From positions 620,001 through 684,000 of the forward strand of contig CAWAGG010000006.1 of NCBI GenBank assembly GCA_963781595.1: 64,000 nucleotides of DNA, read 5' to 3'. The translations under genes and the position numbers were made by a program. Positions 1-7,942 of this stretch are shown here, one piece after another. The DNA comes from JBEDUK01 sp963781595. Lineage in GTDB: Bacteria > Actinomycetota > UBA4738. Each line of letters starts with the position of its first letter. Position 1 is the first letter of the stretch. The notes beneath the pieces were generated by a model that saw only the letters and a list, made by a program, of their open reading frames with translations, ran no database searches and was not told the DNA's origin.

Positions 1-43
1 CCGCGATGGCGACGGCGATGGTGAGGATGGCGCGAGCCCGCAT
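1..43 (-). CDS. Secreted or membrane protein, N-terminal fragment only
   Basis: Reading leftward from an ATG at 43, the first 14 residues are MRARAILTIAVAIA, a basic start followed by a hydrophobic run, typical of a signal peptide or membrane anchor. A strong Shine-Dalgarno sequence, AGGAAGGAG, lies at 59-51 on the same strand, 7 bases before the ATG, which supports the start. The rest of the gene lies outside the window, so its function cannot be told. It is divergent from the rifamycin-phosphotransferase-like gene at 338. Confidence 0.6.
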   Translation of the reverse strand, partial: MRARAILTIAVAIA

Positions 44-337
44 GGCTCCACTCCTTCCTGTCGGACGTGGCGCGGGATGCCGCAAGCGCCGGCCCGACCG
101 CGATCACCTCGGCCGGAAGCGACGCTCGGGCAGTGGCGTCGATTGCATCACGGGCCGAAAAGAGCGTCAAATCGCGCTGGCGTTGCGCACGCCCGGCGGG
201 TTGCGCCGGTCGATCGGCCCGGTCCCGGGTCGTGCGGCATACTCGCCGACCGAAAGGAACCTCCGAAGTGGGTATCGCTGATGCGTGGTGTCGACGACGG
301 CTGGAGAGGCTTGAAGGGCTGAAGGAGCAGGAGCTGG
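44..337. other. Divergent intergenic region upstream of the rph-like gene
   Basis: This 294-base stretch separates two divergent genes. It holds a CATACT hexamer at 238-243, a possible -10 box for the rightward gene, but no convincing -35. The 19 bases at 72-90 share the core TGCCGCAAGC with the rifamycin-associated element as I remember it, but the outer bases fit poorly. No convincing gene is seen here. Confidence 0.3.
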
Positions 338-2959
338 ATGGGTAGCTACGTGCTGGGCTTCCAGGAGATCGACCAGACGCAGGTCGCGGTCGTCGGCGGG
401 AAGGGCGCGCATCTCGCGGAGCTCTCGCGGATCGACGGCATCCGCGTGCCGGCCGGCTTCTGCGTGACGACGGACGCCTTCCGGCGGATCACGGCGGACG
501 CGCCGTCCATCGACGAACGGCTCGATCGGCTGTCGCGCCTGAACCCGGACGACCGGGAGTCGATCCGCACGCTCAGCGCGGAGATCCGCCGGACCATCGA
601 AGGGATCGCCATCCCAGACGATGTGGCGGAGGCGATCACCCACGCGCTCGCCCGGCTCGGCGGGCGAGCCGCCTACGCCGTGCGCTCCAGCGCGACGGCG
701 GAGGACCTGCCGACGGCCTCCTTCGCAGGCCAGCAGGACACCTACCTGAACATCGTGGGGTCGGCGGCGATCCTCCAGGGCATCAGCCGGTGCTGGGCCT
801 CGCTCTTCACCGAGCGGGCAGTGACCTACCGCCTGCGGAACGGCGTCGACCACCGGAAGGTCCAGATGGCCGTGGTCGTGCAGGAGATGGTCTTCCCGTA
901 CGCGTCCGGCATCCTGTTCACGGCTGACCCCGTCACTGGCAACCGGAAGGTCGCCTCCGTGGAGGCCACCTTCGGCCTCGGCGAGGCCTTGGTCTCGGGC
1001 ATGGTGAACCCGGACGTCTACACGGTGCGCGACGGCGAGATCATCACCGAGCACATCGCCACCAAACAGGTTGCGATCCATGCCTCGCCGTCAGGCGGGA
1101 CGCAGGAAGATGCGATCGACCCGGAGCGGCAGCAACAGCCGGCGCTGACGGATGCGCAGGTCGTGCGTCTCGCACATCTGGGGCGCACGATCGAAGCGCA
1201 CTTCGGCCACCCCCAGGACATCGAATGGTGCCTGGACGATGATGGGTTCCAGATCGTGCAGAGCCGGCCGATCACCACGCTGTTCCCCATCCCCGATGTC
1301 GGCGACCGGGAGAACCACGTCTTCATCTCCGTCGGTCATGGGCAGATGATGACCGACGCCATGAAGCCGCTGGGGATCTCCTTCTGGCAGTTGACGACCC
1401 CCCGGCCGATGTACGTGGCCGGTGGGAGGTTGTTCGTGGATGTCGCCCCCGACCTGGCGTCGCCGGCGAGACGCGCGGGCCTCGTGGAGGTCATGGGGAG
1501 GGGCGATCCGCTGATCGGGGACGCGCTGCGGACCGTCCTCGACCGCGGCGATCTCATCCCGTCGCTCCCGGACGAAGGTCCCGTCGGGCCGCGGGCCGGC
1601 GCGGCGCCGGTCCCGATCGAGACCGATCCGGCCATCGTGGCCGACCTGATCGGGCTCAGCCAGGCTTCCATCGCCGCGTTGCAGCGCGACATCCGCACGA
1701 GGTCCGGATCCGCCCTGCTCGACTTCATCCTGGAGGACCTCCAGGAGCTGAAGCGGATCCTGTTCGATCCGCGGAGCCATCGGGTGTTCATGTCGGCGAT
1801 GGAGGCCACCTGGTGGCTCAACGAGCACCTGGAGGCGTGGCTGGGCGAGAAGAACGTGGCCGACACGCTCACGCGGTCGGTCCCCCACAACGTCACGTCG
1901 GAGATGGGGCTGGCGCTCCTGGACGTGGCGGACGCGATCCGCCCGCATCCGGAGGTGGTGGCCTTCCTGCAGCACGTCGAGGACGAGGGCTTCCTGGACG
2001 AGCTGCCCGAGCTCCCGGGCGGGCGGGAAGCGCGAGACGCCATCCTGGCGTGGCTCAGCGCGTACGGCATGCGCTGCGTCGGCGAGATCGACATCACGAG
2101 GCCGCGCTGGAGCGAACGCCCCACCACGCTCGTGCCCCTGATCCTCAGCAACGTGAGGAACTTCGAGCCGGGCGAGGCCGAGCGGCGCTTCGACCGAGGG
2201 CTCGAGGAGGCACGGACGAAGGAGCGAGAGGTGCTGGAGCGCCTGCGGGCCCTGCCGGACGGCGAGCGGAAGGCCGAAGAGACCGAACGGAGGATCGACC
2301 TGGTCCGGACGTTCATCGGGTACCGGGAGTACCCGAAGTACGGCATGGTCAGTCGGTACTTCGTCTACAAGCAGGCGTTGCTGGAAGAGGCCGAGCGCCT
2401 CGTGCATGCCCAGGTTCTCGGTGAGAAGGAAGACATCTTCTACCTCACGTTCGAGGAGCTCCGCGAGGTCGTGCGCGCGAACCACGTGGATGACCAGCTC
2501 ATCCAGCAGCGCAAGGACGCGTTCAGGTCGTATCAGGCGCTCACACCGCCCCGGGTGCTCACGTCCGATGGCGAGGCCATCGCGGGGGAGTACCGACGCG
2601 ATGACATGCCGGCCGGCGCGCTGGTCGGCTTACCCGTTTCCGCCGGGACCATCGAGGGGCGGGCCCGCGTCATCCATGACATGGCGGAGGCCGATCTGGA
2701 AGCGGGGGACATCATGGTCACGACCTCCACGGACCCCAGCTGGACGCCCCTGTTCGTCGCGGTCACGGGTCTGGTGACGGAGGTGGGGGGCCTGATGACC
2801 CACGGCGCGGTGATCGCACGGGAGTACGGGCTGCCGGCCGTCGTGGGCGTGGCAGACGCCACCCGGCTGATCCGGGATGGGCAGCGGATCCGCGTGCACG
2901 GAACGGACGGCTACGTCGAGATCCTGCCCCTGCAGGACGCGGAAGATCTACCCTCCTGA
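338..2959 (+). CDS. rph: Rifamycin phosphotransferase-like PEP-utilising enzyme
   Basis: The 873-residue protein has an N-terminal PPDK-type ATP-grasp domain (about 1-320, with GGKGAHLAEL near 20 and VRSSATAEDLP near 115). A long helical middle part (about 325-770) follows, and a C-terminal swivelling phosphohistidine domain with GGLMTHGAVIAREYG, whose His is residue 822. This order and length match rifampin phosphotransferases, which use ATP to phosphorylate rifamycins. PEP synthase would carry a C-terminal TIM barrel after the His domain, and that is absent. The ATG at 338 follows AAGGAG (322-327) by 10 bases. The middle domain sets substrate in this family and cannot be read by eye, so a housekeeping or unknown PEP/ATP phosphotransferase remains possible. 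The gene stands alone between a divergent and a convergent neighbour. Confidence 0.75.
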   Translation: MGSYVLGFQEIDQTQVAVVGGKGAHLAELSRIDGIRVPAGFCVTTDAFRRITADAPSIDERLDRLSRLNPDDRESIRTLSAEIRRTIEGIAIPDDVAEAITHALARLGGRAAYAVRSSATAEDLPTASFAGQQDTYLNIVGSAAILQGISRCWASLFTERAVTYRLRNGVDHRKVQMAVVVQEMVFPYASGILFTADPVTGNRKVASVEATFGLGEALVSGMVNPDVYTVRDGEIITEHIATKQVAIHASPSGGTQEDAIDPERQQQPALTDAQVVRLAHLGRTIEAHFGHPQDIEWCLDDDGFQIVQSRPITTLFPIPDVGDRENHVFISVGHGQMMTDAMKPLGISFWQLTTPRPMYVAGGRLFVDVAPDLASPARRAGLVEVMGRGDPLIGDALRTVLDRGDLIPSLPDEGPVGPRAGAAPVPIETDPAIVADLIGLSQASIAALQRDIRTRSGSALLDFILEDLQELKRILFDPRSHRVFMSAMEATWWLNEHLEAWLGEKNVADTLTRSVPHNVTSEMGLALLDVADAIRPHPEVVAFLQHVEDEGFLDELPELPGGREARDAILAWLSAYGMRCVGEIDITRPRWSERPTTLVPLILSNVRNFEPGEAERRFDRGLEEARTKEREVLERLRALPDGERKAEETERRIDLVRTFIGYREYPKYGMVSRYFVYKQALLEEAERLVHAQVLGEKEDIFYLTFEELREVVRANHVDDQLIQQRKDAFRSYQALTPPRVLTSDGEAIAGEYRRDDMPAGALVGLPVSAGTIEGRARVIHDMAEADLEAGDIMVTTSTDPSWTPLFVAVTGLVTEVGGLMTHGAVIAREYGLPAVVGVADATRLIRDGQRIRVHGTDGYVEILPLQDAEDLPS

Positions 2960-2983
2960 GCGGCCGCCGCGGGCGGGCCCGGA

Positions 2984-4195
2984 TCAGACGCGGCTGGCGA
3001 GGTGCAGGGCGAGTGGCTGACCGACGCCCTTCAGGTCGGCCTCGCCGATCGGGTGGAACCGACACGAGGTCTCGTGCGAGGAGGCTTCGACAACCGCGTC
3101 GGTAACGAGCACCTCCCCCGACCCGGCGTACGCGGCGATCCGTGCCGCCACGTTCACCGTCCGGCCGAAGTAGTCGCCGTCCTGGAAGATGACCGGACCG
3201 GCGTCCAGGCCGACGCGCGCGGGCGGCAATCCCTGCTCGGGGATCCGGGCGACCATCTCCAGCGCGCCGAGCACCGCCCGTCCGGGGTCCTTGAAGACGA
3301 ACATCACCCCGTCCCCGAGCCACTTGACCGGCCGGCCTCCGTGGTCGGCCGACGTCGCCTGCACCAGCGACGCCAGCCTCGACGCAAGGTCGGCCGCCGC
3401 CGCGTCCCCGCGTTCCTCGGTCAGCCGCGTGTAGCCGCTGAGGTCCAGGAAGGACACCGCGGGCGGCCTCGCCAACCTGGTCAGCAGTCCCGCGTCCTCG
3501 AGCCCCGACTCGAAGCTCTCGATGACGTTCCGCATCCACGCGTGCTCCTGCTGCGCGTGGTACATCGCCATGACCGCCGGGTCCCCGAGCCGGTTCCACT
3601 CGGCGCCGAAGACGGCAGCGAGCTCCATCACCTCGCCGGGCGTCTTGCCCGCCTCGAACAACGGCCGCATGACCTGCGTGGAGTACCAGTCCGCCTCGGC
3701 CTCGGCGATCCGGCGGAGGCTCTCGCCGTACATGCGCATCGACCGCTCGATGACCTTCGGATCCCACCCCTGGGACTGCTGATACCGGACCACCGGGACG
3801 ACCTCCAGCTCGTCCTCGCGCATCCGATCCTCGGGAGCGGCCGCGATGGCGCCGGTCGCCGTCCGGATGCTGAGCAGGACCTCCAGCGACACGCCGGTCT
3901 CGTCGGCCACCTGGCGGAACGTCTTCGGGCTGATCGCGGAGAAGCGGTCGAAGTTCGGCAGGTCGAAGAACCTGAGGGACATGTGGCCGTCCCGCACCGC
4001 CACGGCGATCCCGTCGAGGGGGATGCCGGCCCGATCGAGCCCGTGGATCAGCCTGGCGCCGCGGAGGTCGCCCATGGAGAACCGGTCACCGTCGCCGGGT
4101 GTGATGATCCCGAGCTCCACGAGCCGGTCGATGTAGTCCCGGCCGATACCCGACCGGTCGGCGATCTCCTCACGCGAGAGTGACGGCGTGCTCAT
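2984..4195 (-). CDS. MerR-like HTH protein with C-terminal class III adenylate cyclase domain
   Basis: This 403-residue protein has two parts. The N-terminus (about 5-70) looks like a MerR-type winged helix (SREEIADRSGIGRDYIDRL, then a helix-rich region). The C-terminus (about 245-403) is a class III nucleotide cyclase homology domain. FLDLSGYT supplies the first metal Asp and LGDGVMFVF the second. A Lys three residues before that GD and an Asp in DYFG fit the adenine-specifying pair, and TVNVAARI supplies the transition-state Asn and Arg. All catalytic positions are therefore present, and ATP to cAMP conversion is expected. About 170 residues of unassigned helices lie between the domains. 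No membrane segment is seen, so it should be cytosolic. It is convergent with the rph-like gene. Confidence 0.75.
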   Translation of the reverse strand: MSTPSLSREEIADRSGIGRDYIDRLVELGIITPGDGDRFSMGDLRGARLIHGLDRAGIPLDGIAVAVRDGHMSLRFFDLPNFDRFSAISPKTFRQVADETGVSLEVLLSIRTATGAIAAAPEDRMREDELEVVPVVRYQQSQGWDPKVIERSMRMYGESLRRIAEAEADWYSTQVMRPLFEAGKTPGEVMELAAVFGAEWNRLGDPAVMAMYHAQQEHAWMRNVIESFESGLEDAGLLTRLARPPAVSFLDLSGYTRLTEERGDAAAADLASRLASLVQATSADHGGRPVKWLGDGVMFVFKDPGRAVLGALEMVARIPEQGLPPARVGLDAGPVIFQDGDYFGRTVNVAARIAAYAGSGEVLVTDAVVEASSHETSCRFHPIGEADLKGVGQPLALHLASRV

Positions 4196-4297
4196 GGACG
4201 GGATGCATCGTAGTGGGGGCAGGTGTCGGCAGCTACGTCGCGTGCAGGACCGAGAACGACGGCGAGGGCGAGGGGTGATCGTTGGCGGTCGGCCGCT

Positions 4298-5452
4298 TCA
4301 GCGTGCCTGGTGGTCCGAGATCCGCGAACCGAGCGTGGTGACGATGATCTGTCGCGCCTCCGGTCCCTCGGCACCCTCGACCCCGAGTCGCGCGGCGATC
4401 TCCGGGTACAGGTGCCGCCCCGCGAGGTACCGCCGGGCGCGCCGCTCTCCTCGAGGCTCCAGCATGCCGGCGGCCACCGCGAGCCCGAGGTCCTTCGTCG
4501 CCGTCGCCGGGCTCACGTCCACGAGCGCGCGGTAGTAGCCGGCCGTCACGTCGCGGCCGAAGAACGCGTCCCAGGCGGCGTTCGCCACGCGACGGTCGCA
4601 TCCCAACTCCACCACGAGGTCCTCCACGACCGTCCAGATCCGGCGTTCGACCTGCTCGCGGAGGTCGAGCGCCCGGACCTGGCTCACCTGGGCGCGGACG
4701 TGCGACACGATGAACGGTGTCACGTCCGCGCCCGGATCGAACGTCGTCCCCAGGCACGCGAAGGCGTCGTAGTAGTCGCGCAGGTGCCGGCCCCACCACT
4801 CCTCCAGCGATGTGAACTCGCGACGCTTGAAGCCGCCGCGGTACATCGCCAGTGACGCGAGGACGCGACTCGCCCGGCCGTTCCCGTCGCTGAACGGATG
4901 GACGGCTGCTGTGGCGACGTGGATCCACGCGGCCACGATCGCCGGGTGCTCCGTCATCCGCTGGACCTGCGCGCATGCCTCGTCGACGAGCGCCGGGACG
5001 CGTTCAGCCTCTCCCGGCCTGAACGCCACCGATCCGGTCAACGTGTCGACGACGAACCGGGGCCTCTCGCGGAAGCGGCCTGCCCCCTCCGCCCAGTGCC
5101 CGCCGAGCACGCGGTCGTGGAGTCCGATCAGCAGCTCGCGGTTCCAGGTGAACGATGGGTCGTCCGCTCGCCGGAGGACGAAGCTCATCGCGTCCCGGTA
5201 TCCCTCGACCAGGTCGCGGTTCTCCTTGGCGATGTCGATCGCCTGATCGCCGGCGAGGACCCGTCTGACCTCGTCGACCGTGACGGGCACGCCCTCCATG
5301 ATCGTGGAGGCGGCGATCGCCTCCGCTTCGAGGTCGCGGCGGAGCCGGCCCTCCCACGAGCGGGGCAAGGGGCCCTTGTAGTCGAGGCGATCCCGCCAGC
5401 CGTCGAGCTCGGCGGTGAGGTCGTGCACGGATGAGGCGTCCAACGGGAACAT
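4298..5452 (-). CDS. Fic family AMPylase-type protein with N-terminal inhibitory helix
   Basis: The 384-residue protein carries the Fic core motif HPFSDGNGR at about 185-193, with the catalytic His intact. Fic enzymes usually transfer AMP from ATP to target hydroxyls. The N-terminus has STIMEG near residue 50, which fits the (S/T)xxxE(G/N) inhibitory motif of self-restrained class II Fic proteins. The C-terminal about 100 residues look like a small winged helix. I chose the ATG at 5452 because TATACT (5464-5459 on this strand) sits exactly 6 bases upstream, as for a leaderless mRNA. An in-frame TTG at 5482 would add 10 residues but would lie upstream of that promoter box. A single-gene unit is likely; the target is unknown. 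Confidence 0.8.
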   Translation of the reverse strand: MFPLDASSVHDLTAELDGWRDRLDYKGPLPRSWEGRLRRDLEAEAIAASTIMEGVPVTVDEVRRVLAGDQAIDIAKENRDLVEGYRDAMSFVLRRADDPSFTWNRELLIGLHDRVLGGHWAEGAGRFRERPRFVVDTLTGSVAFRPGEAERVPALVDEACAQVQRMTEHPAIVAAWIHVATAAVHPFSDGNGRASRVLASLAMYRGGFKRREFTSLEEWWGRHLRDYYDAFACLGTTFDPGADVTPFIVSHVRAQVSQVRALDLREQVERRIWTVVEDLVVELGCDRRVANAAWDAFFGRDVTAGYYRALVDVSPATATKDLGLAVAAGMLEPRGERRARRYLAGRHLYPEIAARLGVEGAEGPEARQIIVTTLGSRISDHQAR

Positions 5453-5458
5453 GACGGG

Positions 5459-5489
5459 AGTATAGCGAATGCTATCGCTCAAACGCTAG
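5459..5489 (-). promoter_or_regulatory. Leaderless promoter and inverted repeat of the Fic gene
   Basis: On the minus strand TATACT (5464-5459) is followed by 6 bases and then the ATG. The hexamer overlaps an inverted repeat, ATAGC-GAAT-GCTAT (5462-5475), a likely operator. The sequence ATTCGCTA here (5470-5463) recurs at the same place relative to the -10 box of the ATPase gene at 7242. CTAGCGTTT (5488-5480, minus) also recurs near 7280 on the plus strand. Confidence 0.5.
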
Positions 5490-5576
5490 GGATTGAACTG
5501 TTGGTTCGATGCTCGCCCTCGGGAGTACGGCTCGGCAGGACGGCAGCCGTTAGAACGATGTTAGTATCAGCAGGTC

Positions 5577-5804
5577 ATGCGCCGGCGGCTGACGAAGGTC
5601 GGGAACTCGTACGGCCTCATCCTGCCCAGGGACGTCCTCGACCTGCTCGGCGTCGATCCGTCCTCGGGGGTCGAGGTCGAACTGGCCGGCAACACGCTCC
5701 TGGTCACCGCGCCGGACCGCTCGCGCGAGGACCTCGAGGCCGCACTCGCCTACCTCGCCTCGAAGGGCGACCGTTCGGAGGTCTACCGGCGCTTTGCCGA
5801 GTAG
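5577..5804 (+). CDS. AbrB/MazE-type swapped-hairpin antitoxin
   Basis: This 75-residue protein starts MRRRLTKVGNSYGLILPRDV, the usual opening of AbrB/SpoVT/MazE swapped-hairpin DNA-binding domains (about 1-50). A short acidic helical tail (about 50-75) could bind a toxin. It is expected to bind its own promoter and neutralise a partner. TAGTAT at 5562-5567 lies 9 bases before the ATG, and AGCAGG may serve as a weak ribosome site. The stop codon overlaps the next small reading frame by 11 bases, so the two are probably coupled. No classical MazF or PIN toxin follows, which is unusual. Confidence 0.7.
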   Translation: MRRRLTKVGNSYGLILPRDVLDLLGVDPSSGVEVELAGNTLLVTAPDRSREDLEAALAYLASKGDRSEVYRRFAE

Positions 5805-5943
5805 GTTCGGATATCGGCTCACGTTCACCGATGACGAAGCGTTCCGGCTCGTGATAGCCCTGGCCAGCGGAGACGTCACGGAGGAGCAACTCACGATGGC
5901 TCTGAGGCCCTCGGTCGTGCCGCCGACCGGGGGCGAGCCGTAG
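5794..5943 (+). CDS. Small 49-codon gene overlapping the AbrB antitoxin
   Basis: A TTG at 5794 opens 49 codons ending in TAG at 5941-5943, overlapping the end of the AbrB-like gene by 11 bases. The product starts MPSRFGYRLTFTDDEAFRLV and contains an acidic amphipathic helix (about 12-40) and a Pro/Gly-rich tail. I do not recognise a family. Its overlap and size suggest the partner of the antitoxin, either a very small toxin or the remnant of a larger one. It has no recognisable Fic, PIN or MazF motif. The start codon is uncertain because no good ribosome site is visible beyond the coupling. Confidence 0.4.
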   Translation: MPSRFGYRLTFTDDEAFRLVIALASGDVTEEQLTMALRPSVVPPTGGEP

Positions 5944-5970
5944 TTCCAGCGCCGCCGCCGCGTCCTCCGC

Positions 5971-7242
5971 TCACGTGCCCCACAGCGCGGAGATCGGCGC
6001 TGCGGTGACCCGTTCCCCGAAGCTCAGCGTCTGCTCGCCCGTGTACAGCAGGAACCCATGGACGAAGCCGTCCCCCAGTCGATCGCGGAGCAGGCGCAGT
6101 CCCGCGAAGTCCGGTCGCTGCGCCGACATGGAAGCCTTCACTTCGATGCCGACGACCCTCCCGTCTCCCGTCTCTAGCACGACGTCGACCTCGGGTCCGT
6201 TCCGGTCGCGGAAGTGCGCCAAGCGCGCGGGCGTCTCCGACCAGGTGAGCTGCTTGGCGATCTCGTTCACAACGAACGTCTCGAGCAATGCTCCGGCCGC
6301 GGCGACGCCGGGCCGGGCTAACCCCATCGGGGACACGCCCATCAGGTGCGCCGCCAGGCCGGAGTCGGTCATGTGGACCTTCGGATGCCGCTTCACCTTC
6401 GCGGTGAGGTTCCGCGACCACGCCGGTACGCGATGGACGAGGTAGACCGTCTCGAGGAGCGGCAGGTAGTTCCGTACCGTCTGGTCGTCCATGCCGGCGC
6501 TCCGGGCGAGCCCGGCGACGTTCAGCTCCTGCGCCGTGAGGGCACTCAGGAGGCGGAGGAGTCGCGGCAGCTCGACGATCTGACGCACCCGGGAGATCTC
6601 GGCGACGTCGCGTTGCGTGACCGTTCTCACGTAGTCCTCGAACCAGCGGCTCCGGGCCCGCGGGCCTAGGCGGACCGCCTCCGGGAATCCTCCGGCGCAC
6701 GCGACCTCCAGGTAGCCGGCGCGGTCCATCGTTGACGAGTTCGCCCCGCGGAGTGCATCCGGGTCGGCGAAGGCGCGGTCTACGAATCCGTCGACCGTTC
6801 GCCGGATCTCGCGCTGCGAGAACGGCCAGAGGTCCACGATCCGGACCCGTCCGGCGAGCGACTCGGAGAGCGTGGGAACCGTGAGGAAGCGCGTCGAACC
6901 GGTCAGCACGAAACGTCCCGGGCGCCGATCTTCGTCGACGGCGAGCTTGATCGCCGACAGGAGGCGATCACCGCCCTTCTGGAACTCGTCGATCATGAGC
7001 GGCTCGGCGAACGCGCCGACGAGCCCGCGCGGATCGTCGCTCACCGCGCCGAGCACCGTCGGGTCCTCGAGCGTGACGAAGGTGCCGCCGCGCTGGGTTT
7101 GGAGCCGGCGCACGAGGGTGGTCTTGCCCGATTGACGAGCCCCGTTGATCAGGACGATCCGGAAGTCGCCGAGGGCCTCCGCGACCACCGCTTCCGCGCG
7201 TCGCGGCAGGACCATGTCGCGCGCACCCGTGGTGCCCCTCAC
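5971..7242 (-). CDS. AAA-type ATPase with DUF4143 (AAA_14 family)
   Basis: The 423-residue protein has Walker A GARQSGKTTL near residue 35, Walker B LMIDEFQ near 85 and LTGSTRFL as sensor 1 near 115. A C-terminal half follows of the DUF4143 kind, with a nuclease-like strand pattern (DVVLETGDGRVVGIEVKAS: D, then E-x-K). Members are common in accessory regions and archaeal genomes; their role is not settled, though a defence or toxin role is often suggested. I chose the GTG at 7242 because TAAGAT (7254-7249 on this strand) lies 6 bases upstream. An ATG at 7215 would remove 9 residues. The upstream region shares motifs with the Fic gene promoter. Confidence 0.75.
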   Translation of the reverse strand: MRGTTGARDMVLPRRAEAVVAEALGDFRIVLINGARQSGKTTLVRRLQTQRGGTFVTLEDPTVLGAVSDDPRGLVGAFAEPLMIDEFQKGGDRLLSAIKLAVDEDRRPGRFVLTGSTRFLTVPTLSESLAGRVRIVDLWPFSQREIRRTVDGFVDRAFADPDALRGANSSTMDRAGYLEVACAGGFPEAVRLGPRARSRWFEDYVRTVTQRDVAEISRVRQIVELPRLLRLLSALTAQELNVAGLARSAGMDDQTVRNYLPLLETVYLVHRVPAWSRNLTAKVKRHPKVHMTDSGLAAHLMGVSPMGLARPGVAAAGALLETFVVNEIAKQLTWSETPARLAHFRDRNGPEVDVVLETGDGRVVGIEVKASMSAQRPDFAGLRLLRDRLGDGFVHGFLLYTGEQTLSFGERVTAAPISALWGT

Positions 7243-7306
7243 GCTGGTATCTTAGCGAATCGTCTGCTCGATATCTAGCGTTTCGTCTTGTTGGTTCTTA
7301 GCGTTC
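7243..7306 (-). promoter_or_regulatory. Leaderless promoter and TAGCG repeats of the ATPase gene
   Basis: TAAGAT (7254-7249, minus) precedes the GTG by 6 bases. ATTCGCTA overlaps it exactly as in the Fic promoter. TAGCG is repeated on the plus strand, at 7253, 7280 and near 7300, and TGTTGGTTC occurs both here (about 7289) and at about 5499. A common regulator for the Fic and ATPase genes is possible. Confidence 0.4.
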
Positions 7307-7320
7307 CGTCTCGGCTCACG

Positions 7321-7584
7321 TCAGGACGCAGCCCGGAGCGCGCGTTCGACCTGGCGCTTCGAGAACCCGGCGAGGATCGCGGCGGAGAACGCCTCCTCGC
7401 GCGTCCAGCCTCGCCCCTCCGCGTCCGGCGGCGCGCCGGGCGGGAGCACCTCCCACCGCTCGTCGCCCTCGATCGCGAAGAGCCGGTACCGGTCCTGTCC
7501 GGCGACGCGTTCGCACTCGAGTTCCATCCGGCCCTTCCCGGGCCCGGAGGTCAGCGAGAAGAACATAGGGAGCGGCAGTGACAT
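7321..7584 (-). CDS. Hypothetical 87-residue protein, 5' end duplicated at 11.8 kb
   Basis: The protein begins MSLPLPMFFSLTSGPGKGRM and continues with a short beta-rich part (RYRLFAIEGDERWEVLPPG) and a helical tail. It is not recognised. It is divergent from a truncated PLD-type gene at 7649. Its first 20 codons lie inside the 250-bp direct repeat and reappear at 11825-11766, where the rest of the gene is missing. It may be a small partner of the PLD-like nuclease, judged only by the divergent arrangement. Confidence 0.45.
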   Translation of the reverse strand: MSLPLPMFFSLTSGPGKGRMELECERVAGQDRYRLFAIEGDERWEVLPPGAPPDAEGRGWTREEAFSAAILAGFSKRQVERALRAAS

Positions 7585-7780
7585 CGCCTCGGCAGGGTAG
7601 CGGCCGCGCTAGCGTCGCGCCGCGTGCTCGCTCTATCCTCCGCCCGACGTGGACGTCGTCTACCTGGATAACCGAGGCCGGAGCGTCGGTTCGGCCATCG
7701 AGGAAGCCATCGAAGGTGCGACGCGCGCATCCGTCGCCGTCGCGTACTCGACCGAGAGCGGCATCGCCGGAATGAAGCCC
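7525..7780. repeat. Direct repeat copy A (about 256 bp)
   Basis: Bases 7525-7780 are nearly identical to 11766-12019, with scattered substitutions and a 2-base difference near 7725/11966. The repeat covers the 5' end of the minus-strand 87-residue gene, the divergent intergenic region and the first about 44 codons of the PLD-type gene. The two copies flank the cyclase-propeller-SBP gene and its small neighbour. No transposase or terminal inverted repeats are seen. Confidence 0.85.
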
Positions 7781-7795
7781 CGCTGTTGGTGCTGA
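7649..7795 (+). pseudogene. PLD-type gene, 5' fragment (copy A)
   Basis: A GTG at 7649 opens VDVVYLDNRGRSVGSAIEE and then ATRASVAVAYSTESG, the usual first strands of a phospholipase D-like (PLDc_2) domain. It runs into unrelated sequence just after the repeat ends at 7780 and stops at 7795. The reading frame is intact here, whereas copy B at 11890 has lost two bases. Copy A is thus the better 5' end and copy B holds the rest of the gene. Confidence 0.65.
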
Positions 7796-7822
7796 AGGAC
7801 CAACGTAGGCGCAGCGGGGGCT
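7776..7822. other. Long imperfect hairpin at the repeat/insert junction
   Basis: AGCCCCGCTG (7776-7785) pairs with CAGCGGGGGCT (7812-7822), and inside it TTGGT (7786-7790) pairs with ACCAA (7799-7803). An 8-base bulge lies on one side. It sits exactly where repeat copy A ends and the inserted segment begins. It could be a terminator, since a short T-rich stretch follows, or a structural end of a mobile segment. There is no match for it at the other junction. Confidence 0.4.
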
Positions 7823-7942
7823 CCGTTTGTAGCGAACGACACACCCGACCTGTCACCGTCGGCACAGCCGATCGAACTTCCCTCCCGTAGCTTTCGTCTA
7901 TCGGTCGCCGCTCCATCGGTGACCAGACGGGAGGAGATCGAG

